Origin: Hyphomicrobiales bacterium
GTDB taxonomy: Bacteria; Pseudomonadota; Alphaproteobacteria; Rhizobiales; Rhizobiaceae
Assembly: GCA_900469965.1 (NCBI GenBank)
Contig: UBZP01000001.1
Coordinates: 186,001 to 250,000, forward strand
Direction of reading: 5' to 3'
DNA: 64,000 nucleotides
The number at the start of each line of letters is the position of its first letter. Positions within the stretch are counted from its first letter, which is position 1. A program made the translations under genes and the position numbers. Below are positions 10,680 through 20,528 of this stretch, one piece after another. A model generated the notes under the pieces. It was not told the DNA's origin. It made no database searches and saw nothing but the letters and a program-made list of their open reading frames with translations.

Positions 10680-12239
10680 TTAGTCGGCTTTCGAATAGGC
10701 GATCTTGCGGGCCAGCCAGCAGCCGAGGGTAAGCCCGCTCACCGCGCCCGCATCGTCGCGGTGCACGAGGATCGTCCAGTCGCCGGGGGCGGGCGCGTCC
10801 ATCGAGCGACGGCAGGAGAGCCGCCAGACGTCCTCGCCGACCGGGTGGACCGGATGCATGGCGCCCGTGCCGAGGAAGCCCTCGAAGGCGCCGAACCAGG
10901 CGCCACCGGCCGAGACGATCTCGAAGGAAGCCTGCAGTTCTTCCGAAACGTAGCGGCCGGCGATGTCGTCGCGCAGGCCCGGCCGGATACGGGTGGCAAC
11001 GGCGGAGAGGTTGTCGCCGGGACGCTCCATGCGGATCGCATCGCCGTCGCGGACAAGCGTCATCGTCGCCGAACGGGCGACGCCATCGGCACCGAGCGCA
11101 AGCGTATCGGGCGCGGTGGCGAAGCGCGCCTTCAGCCCGTCATGCACGGTGGACAGGCGCAGCAGCAGGCCGGTCGACGGCTCGAGATAGCTGCCGGCCC
11201 ATTCCGGCGCGGGCCGCATCCGTGCGACCGGCGCCTGCGGCCGGCCGAGGGCCGCGCGCAGCACGGCGTTCGCGGCGGCATGGGCATCGGCCTCGTGATT
11301 GAACATGACCACGACGGAGAGGCGCTCGGCCGCCGCATGCAGGCGCCTGGCGCGAAAGCCGCGCAGCGCGCCGCCATGCCCGGTCAGCGCGATCCCGTCG
11401 ACGCTCTCGCGGGCGAGGCCGAAGCCGTAGCGCGAGGCCCGGCCATCGGAAAACGGCTGCGGCACCGATATGCGGTTGTAGAGGCCGTCCGGATCGTCGC
11501 GGCTGCGGTCGATGAAGGCCTCCCAGGCCAGCATGTCGTCGAGCGAGGCGGCGATGCCGGCATCGCCGGACCAGAAGATGCGGTTGACGGCGGCAAAATA
11601 GCCGAGGTTGGCATTGCCCTCGTACCCGACGACGCCGTTCAGCGGATCTGCGGTGTCGGCTGCGAGGATCGCGGTCGCCATGCCGGCCGGCTCGAACAGA
11701 CGCGTGCGATAGACCTCCCCCAGCGGCATGCCTGCAACCTCCTCGACCAGTTCGCCGAGGATGCGGAAATTGCCGTTGGAATAGGAATAGTGGCTGCCGG
11801 GCTCGAAATGGGTGCGACGCATGCGCGAGAACAATCTGGCGGCATCCTCGCGGGCAAAGACGCCGTCGGCCAGCGCGCCGTGCAGCACCGTCAGCGCCCA
11901 GTAGTCGCGCAGGCCCGACTGGTTGGCGCAGAGCTCCGCCACCGTCGGGCGACGCCCTTCGATGTTCGGCAGATGGCGGGCAAGCGCCCCGTCGAGCCTC
12001 GCCGGATCGCCGGCGACGTCCAGCAGCGCGGCACAGGTGAACTGCTTGCTGATCGAGCAGATCGGCAGCAGCGTCTCCGCCGTCATCGGCAGGCGCCGGT
12101 CGAGATCGGCGAAGCCCCAGGCGTGGCGCAGGATCACCGCGCCGTCGCAAACGACGCCCACGACGCCGCCAGGACCGGGATAGCGATCCGGCAGCGCCTT
12201 GACGGTGGCTTCGAGGGTGGCGGTGTCGATGCGGGTCAT
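10680..12239 (-). CDS. dap: D-aminopeptidase, penicillin-binding-protein-like serine hydrolase
   Basis: A 519-residue serine peptidase of the beta-lactamase/PBP superfamily. From ATG 12239 the catalytic S-x-x-K is S62-I-S-K65, the second motif is Y153-S-N155, and the third is H288-G-G in place of the K-T-G of beta-lactamases. These match Ochrobactrum anthropi DAP (S62/K65, Y153/N155, H-x-G; 520 residues), which removes N-terminal D-amino acids from peptides and amides. Two C-terminal beta-barrel-like domains follow the catalytic part. There is no signal peptide, consistent with a cytoplasmic enzyme. The gene is convergent with the mutase gene and divergent from the thioesterase gene. Confidence 0.85.
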   Translation of the reverse strand: MTRIDTATLEATVKALPDRYPGPGGVVGVVCDGAVILRHAWGFADLDRRLPMTAETLLPICSISKQFTCAALLDVAGDPARLDGALARHLPNIEGRRPTVAELCANQSGLRDYWALTVLHGALADGVFAREDAARLFSRMRRTHFEPGSHYSYSNGNFRILGELVEEVAGMPLGEVYRTRLFEPAGMATAILAADTADPLNGVVGYEGNANLGYFAAVNRIFWSGDAGIAASLDDMLAWEAFIDRSRDDPDGLYNRISVPQPFSDGRASRYGFGLARESVDGIALTGHGGALRGFRARRLHAAAERLSVVVMFNHEADAHAAANAVLRAALGRPQAPVARMRPAPEWAGSYLEPSTGLLLRLSTVHDGLKARFATAPDTLALGADGVARSATMTLVRDGDAIRMERPGDNLSAVATRIRPGLRDDIAGRYVSEELQASFEIVSAGGAWFGAFEGFLGTGAMHPVHPVGEDVWRLSCRRSMDAPAPGDWTILVHRDDAGAVSGLTLGCWLARKIAYSKAD

Positions 12240-12465
12240 GGGAAACGGCTTCGGGGACAGGAGACGAAACGGCATGCGCGGCCCGGTGCGGCGCGCCGGG
12301 ACCGTATCGCGGCGGAACGGCGCAGGCAACAGGACCGGCCGGGCCTCCGGCGACAATCGGCCGGGGCATCGGGCTCACCACGGCGCGGGTTCTTTTCCTT
12401 GCATGCCGCAGCGGGTAGGCTTAGGGCGCTCTTTTCGCCCGACCGCACCCTCGAAAGGACCGCCC

Positions 12466-12951
12466 ATGGACCGCGCCCACGACCCCAGCCAGCTCGAAAT
12501 GGTGGTGCTGATGACGCCGGACATGGCGAATTTTTCCGGCAAGGTGCATGGCGGAGCGTTGCTGAACCTGCTCGACCGGGTCGCCTATTCCTGTGCCTCG
12601 CGCTTCTCCCAGCAATATGCGGTGACACTCTCGGTCGACCAGGTGGTGTTCCGCCAGCCGATCCATGTCGGCGAGCTCGTGACCTTCCGGGCCTCGGTGA
12701 ACTATGCCGGCCGCACCTCGATGGAGATCGGCATCAGGGTGGAGGCGGAGAACATCCGCACCGGCGAACGCCGCCACACCAATTCCTGCTACTTCACCAT
12801 GGTCGCCGTCGACGCCGACGGCAAGCCGATCCCGGTGCCGCAGCTCGTGCTCGACACGGAGGCCAAGAGGCGGCGCGCCAAGGCCGCCGAGGGCCGCCGG
12901 GCGCTGCGGCAGGAGTTCGAGGCGCGGCTCCGGGAGGTGAAGGTGGAGTGA
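12466..12951 (+). CDS. acyl-CoA thioesterase, hotdog fold (YciA-like)
   Basis: A 161-residue hotdog-fold protein with the acyl-CoA thioesterase signature NFSGKVHGGALLNLLDRVAY (residues 24-43) and a following VDQVVFRQPIHVGELV strand. The C-terminus is a charged helix rich in K, R and E. Such enzymes hydrolyse acyl-CoA to free acid and CoA; chain preference is unknown. ATG at 12466 has AAAGGA seven bases before it. Its position beside the propionyl-CoA genes could mean short-chain acyl-CoA release, but this is inference. Confidence 0.85.
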   Translation: MDRAHDPSQLEMVVLMTPDMANFSGKVHGGALLNLLDRVAYSCASRFSQQYAVTLSVDQVVFRQPIHVGELVTFRASVNYAGRTSMEIGIRVEAENIRTGERRHTNSCYFTMVAVDADGKPIPVPQLVLDTEAKRRRAKAAEGRRALRQEFEARLREVKVE

Positions 12952-12974
12952 GGCGACGCGCAGCGTCGCTTCCG

Positions 12975-13273
12975 TCAGAAGCCGCTGAACAGAAAGTCCG
13001 TGGCGGCGGTGACGTCATCATGGCGCGCGCCGAGGCTGCCCAGCGTCTCGGCAATTTCCTTCACCGATATCGTGCCCATCAGGTGAACCGCCAAAACATA
13101 GGAACCGCCCGCAAGTTCGATGAGCGGGTTGAGGCGTGTGATCGGCTTCGAAAAGGCTTCCGCGCGAAGCAGCGGCGCAACGACGCGCGTATCCAGAGCG
13201 TCCAGCAGATCGGCCTACAGTCGACCACCAGCATCTCTCCCGTCCTGAGCCGGTAGATGTCGAAACGGGCCAT
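12975..13273 (-). pseudogene. ccdB: ccdB-type gyrase toxin gene, disrupted by a single-base frameshift
   Basis: The minus strand begins MARFDIYRLRTGEMLVVDC, the CcdB N-terminus, then runs into a wrong frame near 13214-13216. Dropping two bases there (the sequence after the TGT codon is AGGCC; one base appears missing from an expected CAGGCC) restores ADLLDALDTRVVAPLL, then RLNPLIELAGGSYVL and a final DFLFSGF, ending at TGA 12975-12977. The whole is 299 bases, one short of 100 codons, exactly what a single deletion in a 99-residue CcdB gives. As it stands the frame yields a 60-residue nonsense-tailed peptide. It could be a real inactivation, a sequencing error or, less likely, a programmed frameshift. 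Confidence 0.85.
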
Positions 13274-13503
13274 CAGAACTGCCGATGAGGCGCGAGCGGC
13301 AGACCGTGCTTCTCGACATAGTCGTTGGATTGCCTGACCGCTTCGGCATTCTCCTCGCGCCACCGGCGCTCACGCTCGGCGCGGATCGCGCGGGCGATCC
13401 CCTCTTCGGCGGCCCGGGAGACGTTCACGTTCAGCGCGCGCGCGGCGGACACAAGGTCTTCGTCCAACGATAGATTGGTCGGCTTGCGAGTGGATCGAGA
13501 CAT
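13273..13503 (-). CDS. ccdA: CcdA-family antitoxin
   Basis: A 76-residue type II antitoxin: MSRSTRKPTNLSLDEDLVSAAR (DNA-binding ribbon-helix-helix) followed by a helical C-terminus with RWREENAEAVRQSNDYVEKHGLP, the toxin-binding region typical of CcdA. Its stop overlaps the ccdB start codon (TGATG), the usual coupling. The antitoxin is intact while its toxin is frameshifted, so this module may now act only as a DNA-binding antitoxin. It lies 57 bp downstream of lepA on the same strand. Confidence 0.85.
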   Translation of the reverse strand: MSRSTRKPTNLSLDEDLVSAARALNVNVSRAAEEGIARAIRAERERRWREENAEAVRQSNDYVEKHGLPLAPHRQF

Positions 13504-13520
13504 GGCCGGACTCCGGTTCG

Positions 13521-13541
13521 ATGCGCATATATTGTGCGCAT
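13521..13541. promoter_or_regulatory. operator dyad upstream of ccdA
   Basis: ATGCGCA (13521-13527) and TGCGCAT (13535-13541) are perfect inverted arms around a seven-base AT-rich centre, 17 bp upstream of the ccdA ATG and just after the lepA stop. It is placed where a CcdA autoregulatory operator is expected. Confidence 0.55.
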
Positions 13542-13560
13542 CAATCCGGACTGCAAACCC

Positions 13561-15384
<1,824 letters not shown>

Positions 15385-15546
15385 GGGCGCCATATAGCAG
15401 TGCGCCTTGCGGGCGCAAAGCGGTAATTGACCGGCCGTTCTCCCAAATTTCAGGCTGTTGCGCTTCGGCGCGATGCCTCGACTTCCGGGCCGCCCGGGCC
15501 CGGAGCCGGCAGGGCCGGAATTGTTACCCGGCGGCGTTGATCCGGC

Positions 15547-15587
15547 TTGACTCCATTATAGTAGACAATTAAATCCACAATAATGGA
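15547..15587 (+). promoter_or_regulatory. promoter and flanking dyad of the XRE-cupin gene; mRNA possibly leaderless
   Basis: TTGACT (15547-15552) and TTAAAT (15569-15574) are 16 bases apart; start of transcription would fall at about 15582, directly at the ATG of the regulator (15583). There is no ribosome site before that ATG. TCCATTAT (15552-15559) and ATAATGGA (15580-15587) form a perfect eight-base inverted repeat bracketing the -10 and the start codon, well placed for autorepression. Confidence 0.5.
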
Positions 15588-16161
15588 ACAGAGCGAACCC
15601 CCGATCGATGCCGCGATTGCCGAGCGCCTGCGCGTGCTCCGCAACCGTCGCGAACTGACGCTAGACGAGCTGGCCGGACGTTCCGGCGTCAGCCGGGCGA
15701 TGATCTCGCGCATCGAGCGCGGCGAGGCGAGCCCGACCGCGCAATTGCTGTCGCGGCTCTGCGCGGCCCTCGAGGTGACGCTGTCGGCCTTCTTCGCGCC
15801 CGAAGGCGACGCGCCGAACCCGCTGTCCCGCCGCGCCGAGCAGCCGGTCTGGCGCGATCCGGAAAGCGGCTACGAGCGCCGGGCCGTCTCCCCGCCGGCA
15901 ACGCCTTCGCGCGTCGAGGTGATCGACGTCGTCTTCCCGCCGGGCGCCCGGGTCTTCTATCCGCCGGAGACCGCGCGCGAGGGCATGACCCAGCATGTCT
16001 GGCTGTTCTCCGGCATGCTCGAGATGACGATCGCCGAGACCACCTACCGGCTGGAGCCGGGCGACTGCCTCTACATGAGCATCACCGAGGGGCACGTCTT
16101 TCACAATCCGGGCCAGGCGCCGGCGCATTATGCCGTCGTGCTTGATCGTGGCCGCAACTGA
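15583..16161 (+). CDS. XRE-family transcriptional regulator with C-terminal cupin domain
   Basis: A 192-residue regulator. Residues 10-65 are an XRE helix-turn-helix (RLRVLRNRRELTLDELAGRS, then SRAMISRIERGEASP). Residues 105-190 form a cupin beta-barrel (QHVWLFSGMLEMTIAETTYR, LEPGDCLYM, ending HYAVVLDRG) that would bind a small ligand. Members control amino acid, polyamine or antibiotic-related genes. It lies 10 bp before the GNAT gene on the same strand, so regulator and acetyltransferase are probably one operon, and the ligand may be the substrate of that enzyme. Confidence 0.88.
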   Translation: MEQSEPPIDAAIAERLRVLRNRRELTLDELAGRSGVSRAMISRIERGEASPTAQLLSRLCAALEVTLSAFFAPEGDAPNPLSRRAEQPVWRDPESGYERRAVSPPATPSRVEVIDVVFPPGARVFYPPETAREGMTQHVWLFSGMLEMTIAETTYRLEPGDCLYMSITEGHVFHNPGQAPAHYAVVLDRGRN

Positions 16162-16171
16162 AGAGGGAACC

Positions 16172-16708
16172 ATGGACGAGATCAGGATGCTTGGGCGTGA
16201 GGAAGCAAGTCAGCGGATCGAGGAGCTTGCCGACGTGCTGGTGGATTGCGTGATGGGCGGCGCCTCCGTCGGGTTCATGGCGCCCTATGGCCGCGCGGAC
16301 GCGCTGTCCTTCTGGCAGGGGGTGATCGAGACGGTGGCGGACGGCGCGACGCTGCTCTTTGTCGCCGAGCGGAACGGCCGCATCGCCGGAACGGTGCAGG
16401 TCGGCATGCGGCAGATGCCGAACCAGGGACACCGGGCCGACATCAAGAAGCTGCTGGTCAAGGAGAGCGAACGCGGCTCCGGCCTTGCCCGGCGGCTGAT
16501 GGATGCGGCGGAGGACGCGGCGGCGGCCGGCGGCAAGACGGTGCTGGTCCTCGACACGGCGACCGGCAGCCCGGCGGAGACCGTCTACCGCAAGCTCGGC
16601 TGGCAATGGGTCGGAGTCATCCCCGACTATGCGCTCTATCCCGACGGTCGCTTCTGCAGCACGACGCTGTTCTACAAGCGGGTCGGTAGCGGCGCGGCAA
16701 CCGCCTGA
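16172..16708 (+). CDS. GNAT-family N-acetyltransferase
   Basis: A 178-residue acetyl-CoA-dependent acetyltransferase. The acetyl-CoA loop region reads IKKLLVKESERGSGLARRLMDAA, close to the Q/R-x-x-G-x-G/A motif A of the family, followed by VLVLDTATGSPAETVYRKLGWQWVG (motif B). ATG at 16172 has AGAGGGA six bases before it. It is cotranscribed with the XRE-cupin regulator. The substrate is unknown; a tabtoxin-like or small amine acceptor fits the size but is not shown. Confidence 0.85.
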   Translation: MDEIRMLGREEASQRIEELADVLVDCVMGGASVGFMAPYGRADALSFWQGVIETVADGATLLFVAERNGRIAGTVQVGMRQMPNQGHRADIKKLLVKESERGSGLARRLMDAAEDAAAAGGKTVLVLDTATGSPAETVYRKLGWQWVGVIPDYALYPDGRFCSTTLFYKRVGSGAATA

Positions 16709-16853
16709 CCTGCGCGCGGACGGGCGGCCGGCCGGCTCGACCCGGTGGCCGGTTCGCAGGGGCGCGTCATGCCGTCCCATGGTTGCATTTGCGATTGCCA
16801 AAACAACGTTTCGGGTTCACCATCCGCCCGCATCCCAACGAGGAGCGCGCAGG

Positions 16854-17084
16854 ATGGTTTTCGGACCTTCAAGGCCGCCCATCACAGAAGATGTGGCGGA
16901 AGTCATCGCCAAGGACGTCAAGGGAAGCGAGGACCATACCCCGCCTTCCGAGACACCGATCGCCTTCATCCGGCGCAAGATCGATCCGACGGTCGCCGTC
17001 GACATGCACCCGCGCGTGCGCCGGGTGCTGCTCGGCATCCTGCTTGCGATGCTGGCGCTGATCGTCGTTCTGCTCTTGCGCTGA
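16854..17084 (+). CDS. small C-terminally anchored membrane protein
   Basis: A 76-residue product with a polar N-terminal 55 residues (EDVAEVIAKDVKGSEDHTP) and one C-terminal membrane helix (VLLGILLAMLALIVVLLL) ending in a single arginine, so a tail-anchored topology. AGGAG lies eight bases before the ATG. I recognise no family. It is monocistronic and convergent with fabI. Confidence 0.6.
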   Translation: MVFGPSRPPITEDVAEVIAKDVKGSEDHTPPSETPIAFIRRKIDPTVAVDMHPRVRRVLLGILLAMLALIVVLLLR

Positions 17085-17088
17085 CGAC

Positions 17089-17112
17089 GGCGCGCGTTTG
17101 TCCGCGCGCGCC
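17089..17112. terminator. GC-rich hairpin between convergent genes
   Basis: GGCGCGCG (17089-17096) pairs with CGCGCGCC (17105-17112) around an eight-base loop, between the stops of the small membrane gene (17084) and fabI (17125). No strong T-run on either strand, so it may stall transcription from both sides or need Rho. Confidence 0.35.
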
Positions 17113-17124
17113 GCAGGCCGCAGC

Positions 17125-17931
17125 CTACTCGCTGTCGGCGCGGGAGAGCGTTTCCAGCGTCGGCATCGAGGTGATGTTGTAGCCGGAATCGACGTAGTGG
17201 ATCTCGCCGGTGACGCCGCTCGACAGGTCCGACAGCAGGTACATCGCCGAGTTGCCGACATCATCGATCGTGACGGTGCGGCGCAGCGGCGAGTTTTTCT
17301 GCTGCCAGGAGAGCATCGCGCGGGCATCGGCGATGCCGGCGCCGGCCAGCGTGCGGATCGGACCGGCCGAAATGGCGTTGACGCGGATGCCGCGCGGACC
17401 GTAGTCGGCCGCGAGATAGCGAACCGAAGCCTCCAGCGCCGCCTTGGCGACGCCCATGACGTTGTAGTTCGGCATCACCCGGACCGAGCCGCCATAGGTC
17501 AGCGTCAGCATGGTGCCGCCCTCGGTCATCAGATCGGCCGCACGGCGGGCGATCTCGGTGAAGGAGAAGCAGGAGATGAGCATGGTGCGGGTGAAATTGT
17601 CCCGCGAGGTATCGGCGTAGAGACCCTTCAGCTCGTTCTTGTCGGAAAAGCCGATGGCATGGACGATGAAGTCCAGCCGGCCCCAGCGCGCCCTGATATC
17701 GGCCACCACGGCATCCACCGAGGCGATGTCCTCGACGTCGCAGGGCAGCAGGAACTCCGAACCGAGCTCGGCTGCGAGCGGCTTGACGCGCTTGCCCAGT
17801 GCCTCGCCCTGATAGGTGAAGCAGAGTTCTGCGCCCTGGCCCGCCAGTGCCTTCGCAATTCCCCAGGCGATGGAATGATTGTTCGCGACCCCCATGATCA
17901 GGCCGCGTTTTCCCTTCATGATCCCCGTCAT
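17125..17931 (-). CDS. fabI: enoyl-[acyl-carrier-protein] reductase (NADH), FabI
   Basis: A 268-residue short-chain dehydrogenase reducing trans-2-enoyl-ACP, the last step of the fatty acid elongation cycle. The nucleotide-binding part begins KGKRGLIMGVANNHSIAWGI. Tyr146, Tyr156 and Lys163 (Y156-N-V-M-G-V-A-K163) occupy the same numbers as the E. coli FabI catalytic residues. It is the third gene of fabA-fabB-fabI, seven bases after fabB, and is a triclosan-class target. Confidence 0.95.
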   Translation of the reverse strand: MTGIMKGKRGLIMGVANNHSIAWGIAKALAGQGAELCFTYQGEALGKRVKPLAAELGSEFLLPCDVEDIASVDAVVADIRARWGRLDFIVHAIGFSDKNELKGLYADTSRDNFTRTMLISCFSFTEIARRAADLMTEGGTMLTLTYGGSVRVMPNYNVMGVAKAALEASVRYLAADYGPRGIRVNAISAGPIRTLAGAGIADARAMLSWQQKNSPLRRTVTIDDVGNSAMYLLSDLSSGVTGEIHYVDSGYNITSMPTLETLSRADSE

Positions 17932-17938
17932 TGGTCCG

Positions 17939-19162
17939 TTATCCGTTGTAGCGCTGGAAGACGAGCGTCGCGTTCGTCCCGCCGAAGCCGAAAGAGTTGG
18001 AGAGCGCGATGTCGATCTTGGCGTCGTCGATACGCTTGCGCACGATCGGCATCCCCTCGAATTCCGGATCGAGTTCCTGGATATGCGCGCTTTCGCCGAT
18101 GAAGCCGGCCTGCATCATCAGGAGGCTGTAAATCGATTCCTGCACGCCGGCAGCACCCAGCGAGTGGCCGGTGAGCGACTTGGTCGACTGGATGTGCGGG
18201 ACACGATCGCCGAAGACTTCGCGGATCGCGCCGATCTCCTTGCTGTCGCCGACGGGCGTGGAGGTGCCGTGGGTGTTGATGTAGTCGACGTCGCCCTTCA
18301 CGGTCGACAGCGCCTGGCGCATGCAGCGCACCGCACCCTCGCCGGAGGGAGCGACCATGTCGTAGCCGTCCGACGTGGCGCCGTAGCCGACGATCTCGGC
18401 ATAGATACGGGCGCCGCGGGCCTTGGCATGCTCGAGCTCTTCCAGGACCAGCACGCCGGCGCCGCCGGCGATGACGAAGCCGTCGCGGTTGACGTCATAG
18501 GCGCGCGAGGCGGTATCGGGCGCATCATTGAACTTGGAGGACATGGCGCCCATGGCGTCGAAGAGGTTCGACATCGACCAGTCGAGGTCCTCGTGGCCGC
18601 CGGCGAACATGATGTCCTGCTTGCCCCACTGGATCATCTCCGCGGCATTGCCGATGCAATGCGCCGAGGTCGAGCAGGCCGACGAGATCGAATAGTTGAC
18701 GCCATGGATCTTGAACCAGGTGGCGAGCGTCGCCGATGCGGTGGACGACATCGCCTTCGGCACGGCGAACGGGCCGATGCGCTTCGGGCTGCCGTTCTTC
18801 AAGGTGATGTCGGAGGCCTCGACGATCGTCCGGGTGGACGGGCCGCCCGAGCCCATGATGATGCCGACACGCTCGTTCAGCGCGTAGTCCTTCTCCTCGA
18901 GGCCGGAATCGGCGATCGCCTGCTTCATGGCGACATGGTTCCACGCGCCGCCCTGCGACAGGAAACGCATGGCACGGCGATCCACCAGTTCGGTCGTGTC
19001 GATGTTCGGCGCACCCCAGACCTGGCACTTGAAGCCGTGCTCGGCGAAATCCTTGGAGAAGCTGATGCCGGACTTTGCCTGACGCAACGATTCGGTCACC
19101 TCCGCCGCGTCGTTTCCGATCGACGATACAATACCAAGACCCGTGACAACTACCCGTCTCAT
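17939..19162 (-). CDS. fabB: 3-oxoacyl-[acyl-carrier-protein] synthase I (FabB)
   Basis: A 407-residue condensing enzyme. The catalytic triad is visible: Cys163 in [12 protein letters not shown], His298 in [12 protein letters not shown] and His333 in [12 protein letters not shown], the same numbers as E. coli FabB. With FabA it elongates cis-3-decenoyl-ACP, so it decides unsaturated fatty acid output. It follows fabA by 51 bases and precedes fabI. Confidence 0.95.
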   Translation of the reverse strand: MRRVVVTGLGIVSSIGNDAAEVTESLRQAKSGISFSKDFAEHGFKCQVWGAPNIDTTELVDRRAMRFLSQGGAWNHVAMKQAIADSGLEEKDYALNERVGIIMGSGGPSTRTIVEASDITLKNGSPKRIGPFAVPKAMSSTASATLATWFKIHGVNYSISSACSTSAHCIGNAAEMIQWGKQDIMFAGGHEDLDWSMSNLFDAMGAMSSKFNDAPDTASRAYDVNRDGFVIAGGAGVLVLEELEHAKARGARIYAEIVGYGATSDGYDMVAPSGEGAVRCMRQALSTVKGDVDYINTHGTSTPVGDSKEIGAIREVFGDRVPHIQSTKSLTGHSLGAAGVQESIYSLLMMQAGFIGESAHIQELDPEFEGMPIVRKRIDDAKIDIALSNSFGFGGTNATLVFQRYNG

Positions 19163-19213
19163 CTGCTTAAACCTCTGTGATCATTGAGCCCGGCTGACGA
19201 CCGTGTGACGGCC

Positions 19214-19729
19214 TCAGGCGGCCTTTTCCTTCGACAGGCCGACGCGCAGATCGGTTGCCTGGTAAATGGTCTCGCCGTCGGCCTTCAGCCAGCCATCGGC
19301 CGTGCCGAGCACGAGCCTGCCGCGCATGACGCGCTTGAAATCGATGCCATACTGCAGAAGCTTGGTGTGCGGGCGAACCATGCCCTTGAACTTCACCTCG
19401 CCGGTGGAGAGCGCCATGCCGCGCCCTTCCTCGCCGAGCCAGCCGAGGAAGAACCCCGTCAGCTGCCACATGCCGTCCAGCCCGAGGCAGCCCGGCATGA
19501 TGGGGTTGCCCTCGAAGTGGCACGGGAAATACCAGTCGTCCGGCTTCACGTCGTACTCGGCGCGAATATAGCCCTTGTCGTGCGCGCCGCCCGTTTCCGA
19601 GATTTCGGTGATGCGGTGGACCATGAGCATCGGCGGCAGCGGGAGCTGCGCGTTGCCGGGGCCGAACAGTTCGCCGTGTGCACAGGTGAGGATCTCTTCG
19701 TAGGTGAAGCTCGATTGCCTGGTCGTCAT
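19214..19729 (-). CDS. fabA: 3-hydroxydecanoyl-[acyl-carrier-protein] dehydratase/isomerase (FabA)
   Basis: A 171-residue hotdog-fold enzyme that dehydrates 3-hydroxydecanoyl-ACP and isomerises trans-2 to cis-3-decenoyl-ACP, starting anaerobic-type unsaturated fatty acid synthesis. Active-site His71 is in [13 protein letters not shown] and Asp85 in GLDGMWQL. It is first in the fabA-fabB-fabI operon and divergent from irr, a gene order conserved in rhizobia. Confidence 0.95.
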   Translation of the reverse strand: MTTRQSSFTYEEILTCAHGELFGPGNAQLPLPPMLMVHRITEISETGGAHDKGYIRAEYDVKPDDWYFPCHFEGNPIMPGCLGLDGMWQLTGFFLGWLGEEGRGMALSTGEVKFKGMVRPHTKLLQYGIDFKRVMRGRLVLGTADGWLKADGETIYQATDLRVGLSKEKAA

Positions 19730-19972
19730 GGGCTGTTTCTTCCCGGTCCTTGGTTCTTTGTTCTAGCTTTAGAGCAGGACCGGGCCAAAATGAAGCTTTG
19801 GCCGCTCGCTGCACCGGCTGCGCCCGGCCTCCCCGTTGCGGGGCATGCCAGAGTGGATTTTGCGTTTCGCATACATGATGACCGGCCTTACAGCTAGTCC
19901 TAAGTGCTCGCTTGCGGCGCAAAGCATTGGTTTTCCGCATCCTGCAACATTGTCGCGCCGCGCAAAACTATT

Positions 19973-20040
19973 GAATCCGTTCGCAGCAAAAGTTATATCG
20001 AAACGTCAAGATTGTTCTGCAAGATCGGGCGAACGGATTC
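19973..20040. promoter_or_regulatory. perfect 12-bp inverted repeat around the irr promoter
   Basis: GAATCCGTTCGC (19973-19984) and GCGAACGGATTC (20029-20040) are exact inverted copies with a 44-bp centre; the right arm ends seven bases before the irr ATG. A candidate promoter TTGAAT (19971-19976), 16 bp, TTATAT (19993-19998) lies between them. If transcription starts near 20005 the arms are DNA sites; if it starts upstream they form an mRNA hairpin over the ribosome-binding region. No ICE-box consensus is visible. The remaining part of the 19730-20047 gap (fabA promoter side) shows a weaker dyad, TGTTCTA/TAGAGCA near 19758-19776, which I do not assign. Confidence 0.5.
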
Positions 20041-20047
20041 GTCAACC

Positions 20048-20470
20048 ATGGTGCATGTCGGAGAATTGAGTGTGGAGACCCGGTTGCGGGACTGTGGGCT
20101 TAGGCCCACGCGCCAGCGCATCGCGCTGGCCGACCTGCTCTTTGCGAAGGGCGACCGGCACCTGACGGTGGAAGAACTGCACGAGGAAGCGGTCGATGCC
20201 GGCGTGCCGGTTTCGCTGGCGACCGTCTACAACACCCTGCATCAGTTCACGGAAGCCGGGCTTGTCCGCGTGCTTGCGGTCGAGGGCTCGCGCACCTATT
20301 TCGACACCAACACCTCCGACCACCATCACTTCTTCATCGAGGGTGACAACGAGGTTCTGGACATTCCGGTCAGCAGCATCGAGATCGGCAATCTGCCGGA
20401 GCCCCCGGAAGGCATGGAGGTCTCCCATGTCGACGTCATCATCCGCCTGCGGCCGAAGAAGGACCGCTGA
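20048..20470 (+). CDS. irr: iron response regulator Irr (Fur superfamily)
   Basis: A 140-residue Fur-family protein that, in rhizobia, represses or activates iron and heme genes when iron or heme is scarce. The winged helix region has LRPTRQRIALADLLFAKGDRHLTVEELH and VSLATVYNTLHQFTEAGLV; the histidine cluster HHH at 92-94 (TSDHHHFFIEGDNE) is the Irr heme- or metal-binding motif. The N-terminal heme regulatory cysteine-proline motif of Bradyrhizobium is absent, as in other Rhizobiaceae. ATG at 20048 is used; no strong ribosome site is present. Confidence 0.95.
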   Translation: MVHVGELSVETRLRDCGLRPTRQRIALADLLFAKGDRHLTVEELHEEAVDAGVPVSLATVYNTLHQFTEAGLVRVLAVEGSRTYFDTNTSDHHHFFIEGDNEVLDIPVSSIEIGNLPEPPEGMEVSHVDVIIRLRPKKDR

Positions 20471-20528
20471 CGGCTCCCGGGCGAGCCCGCCAGCACATCC
20501 AGCGCAAGCACAATCCAGCGCAATACAC

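Noticed and set aside
13079-13363. Frame read through the ccdB region as a separate 94-residue protein
   Set aside because: After MARFDIYRLRTGEMLVVDC it loses all CcdB similarity, while the other frame continues it; it is the frameshifted toxin, not a distinct gene.
19730-20047. ICE box or Fur/RirA site in the fabA-irr interval
   Set aside because: The TTTAGAA-N3-TTCTAAA pattern is not present; TGTTCTA/TAGAGCA has the arms in the opposite sense.
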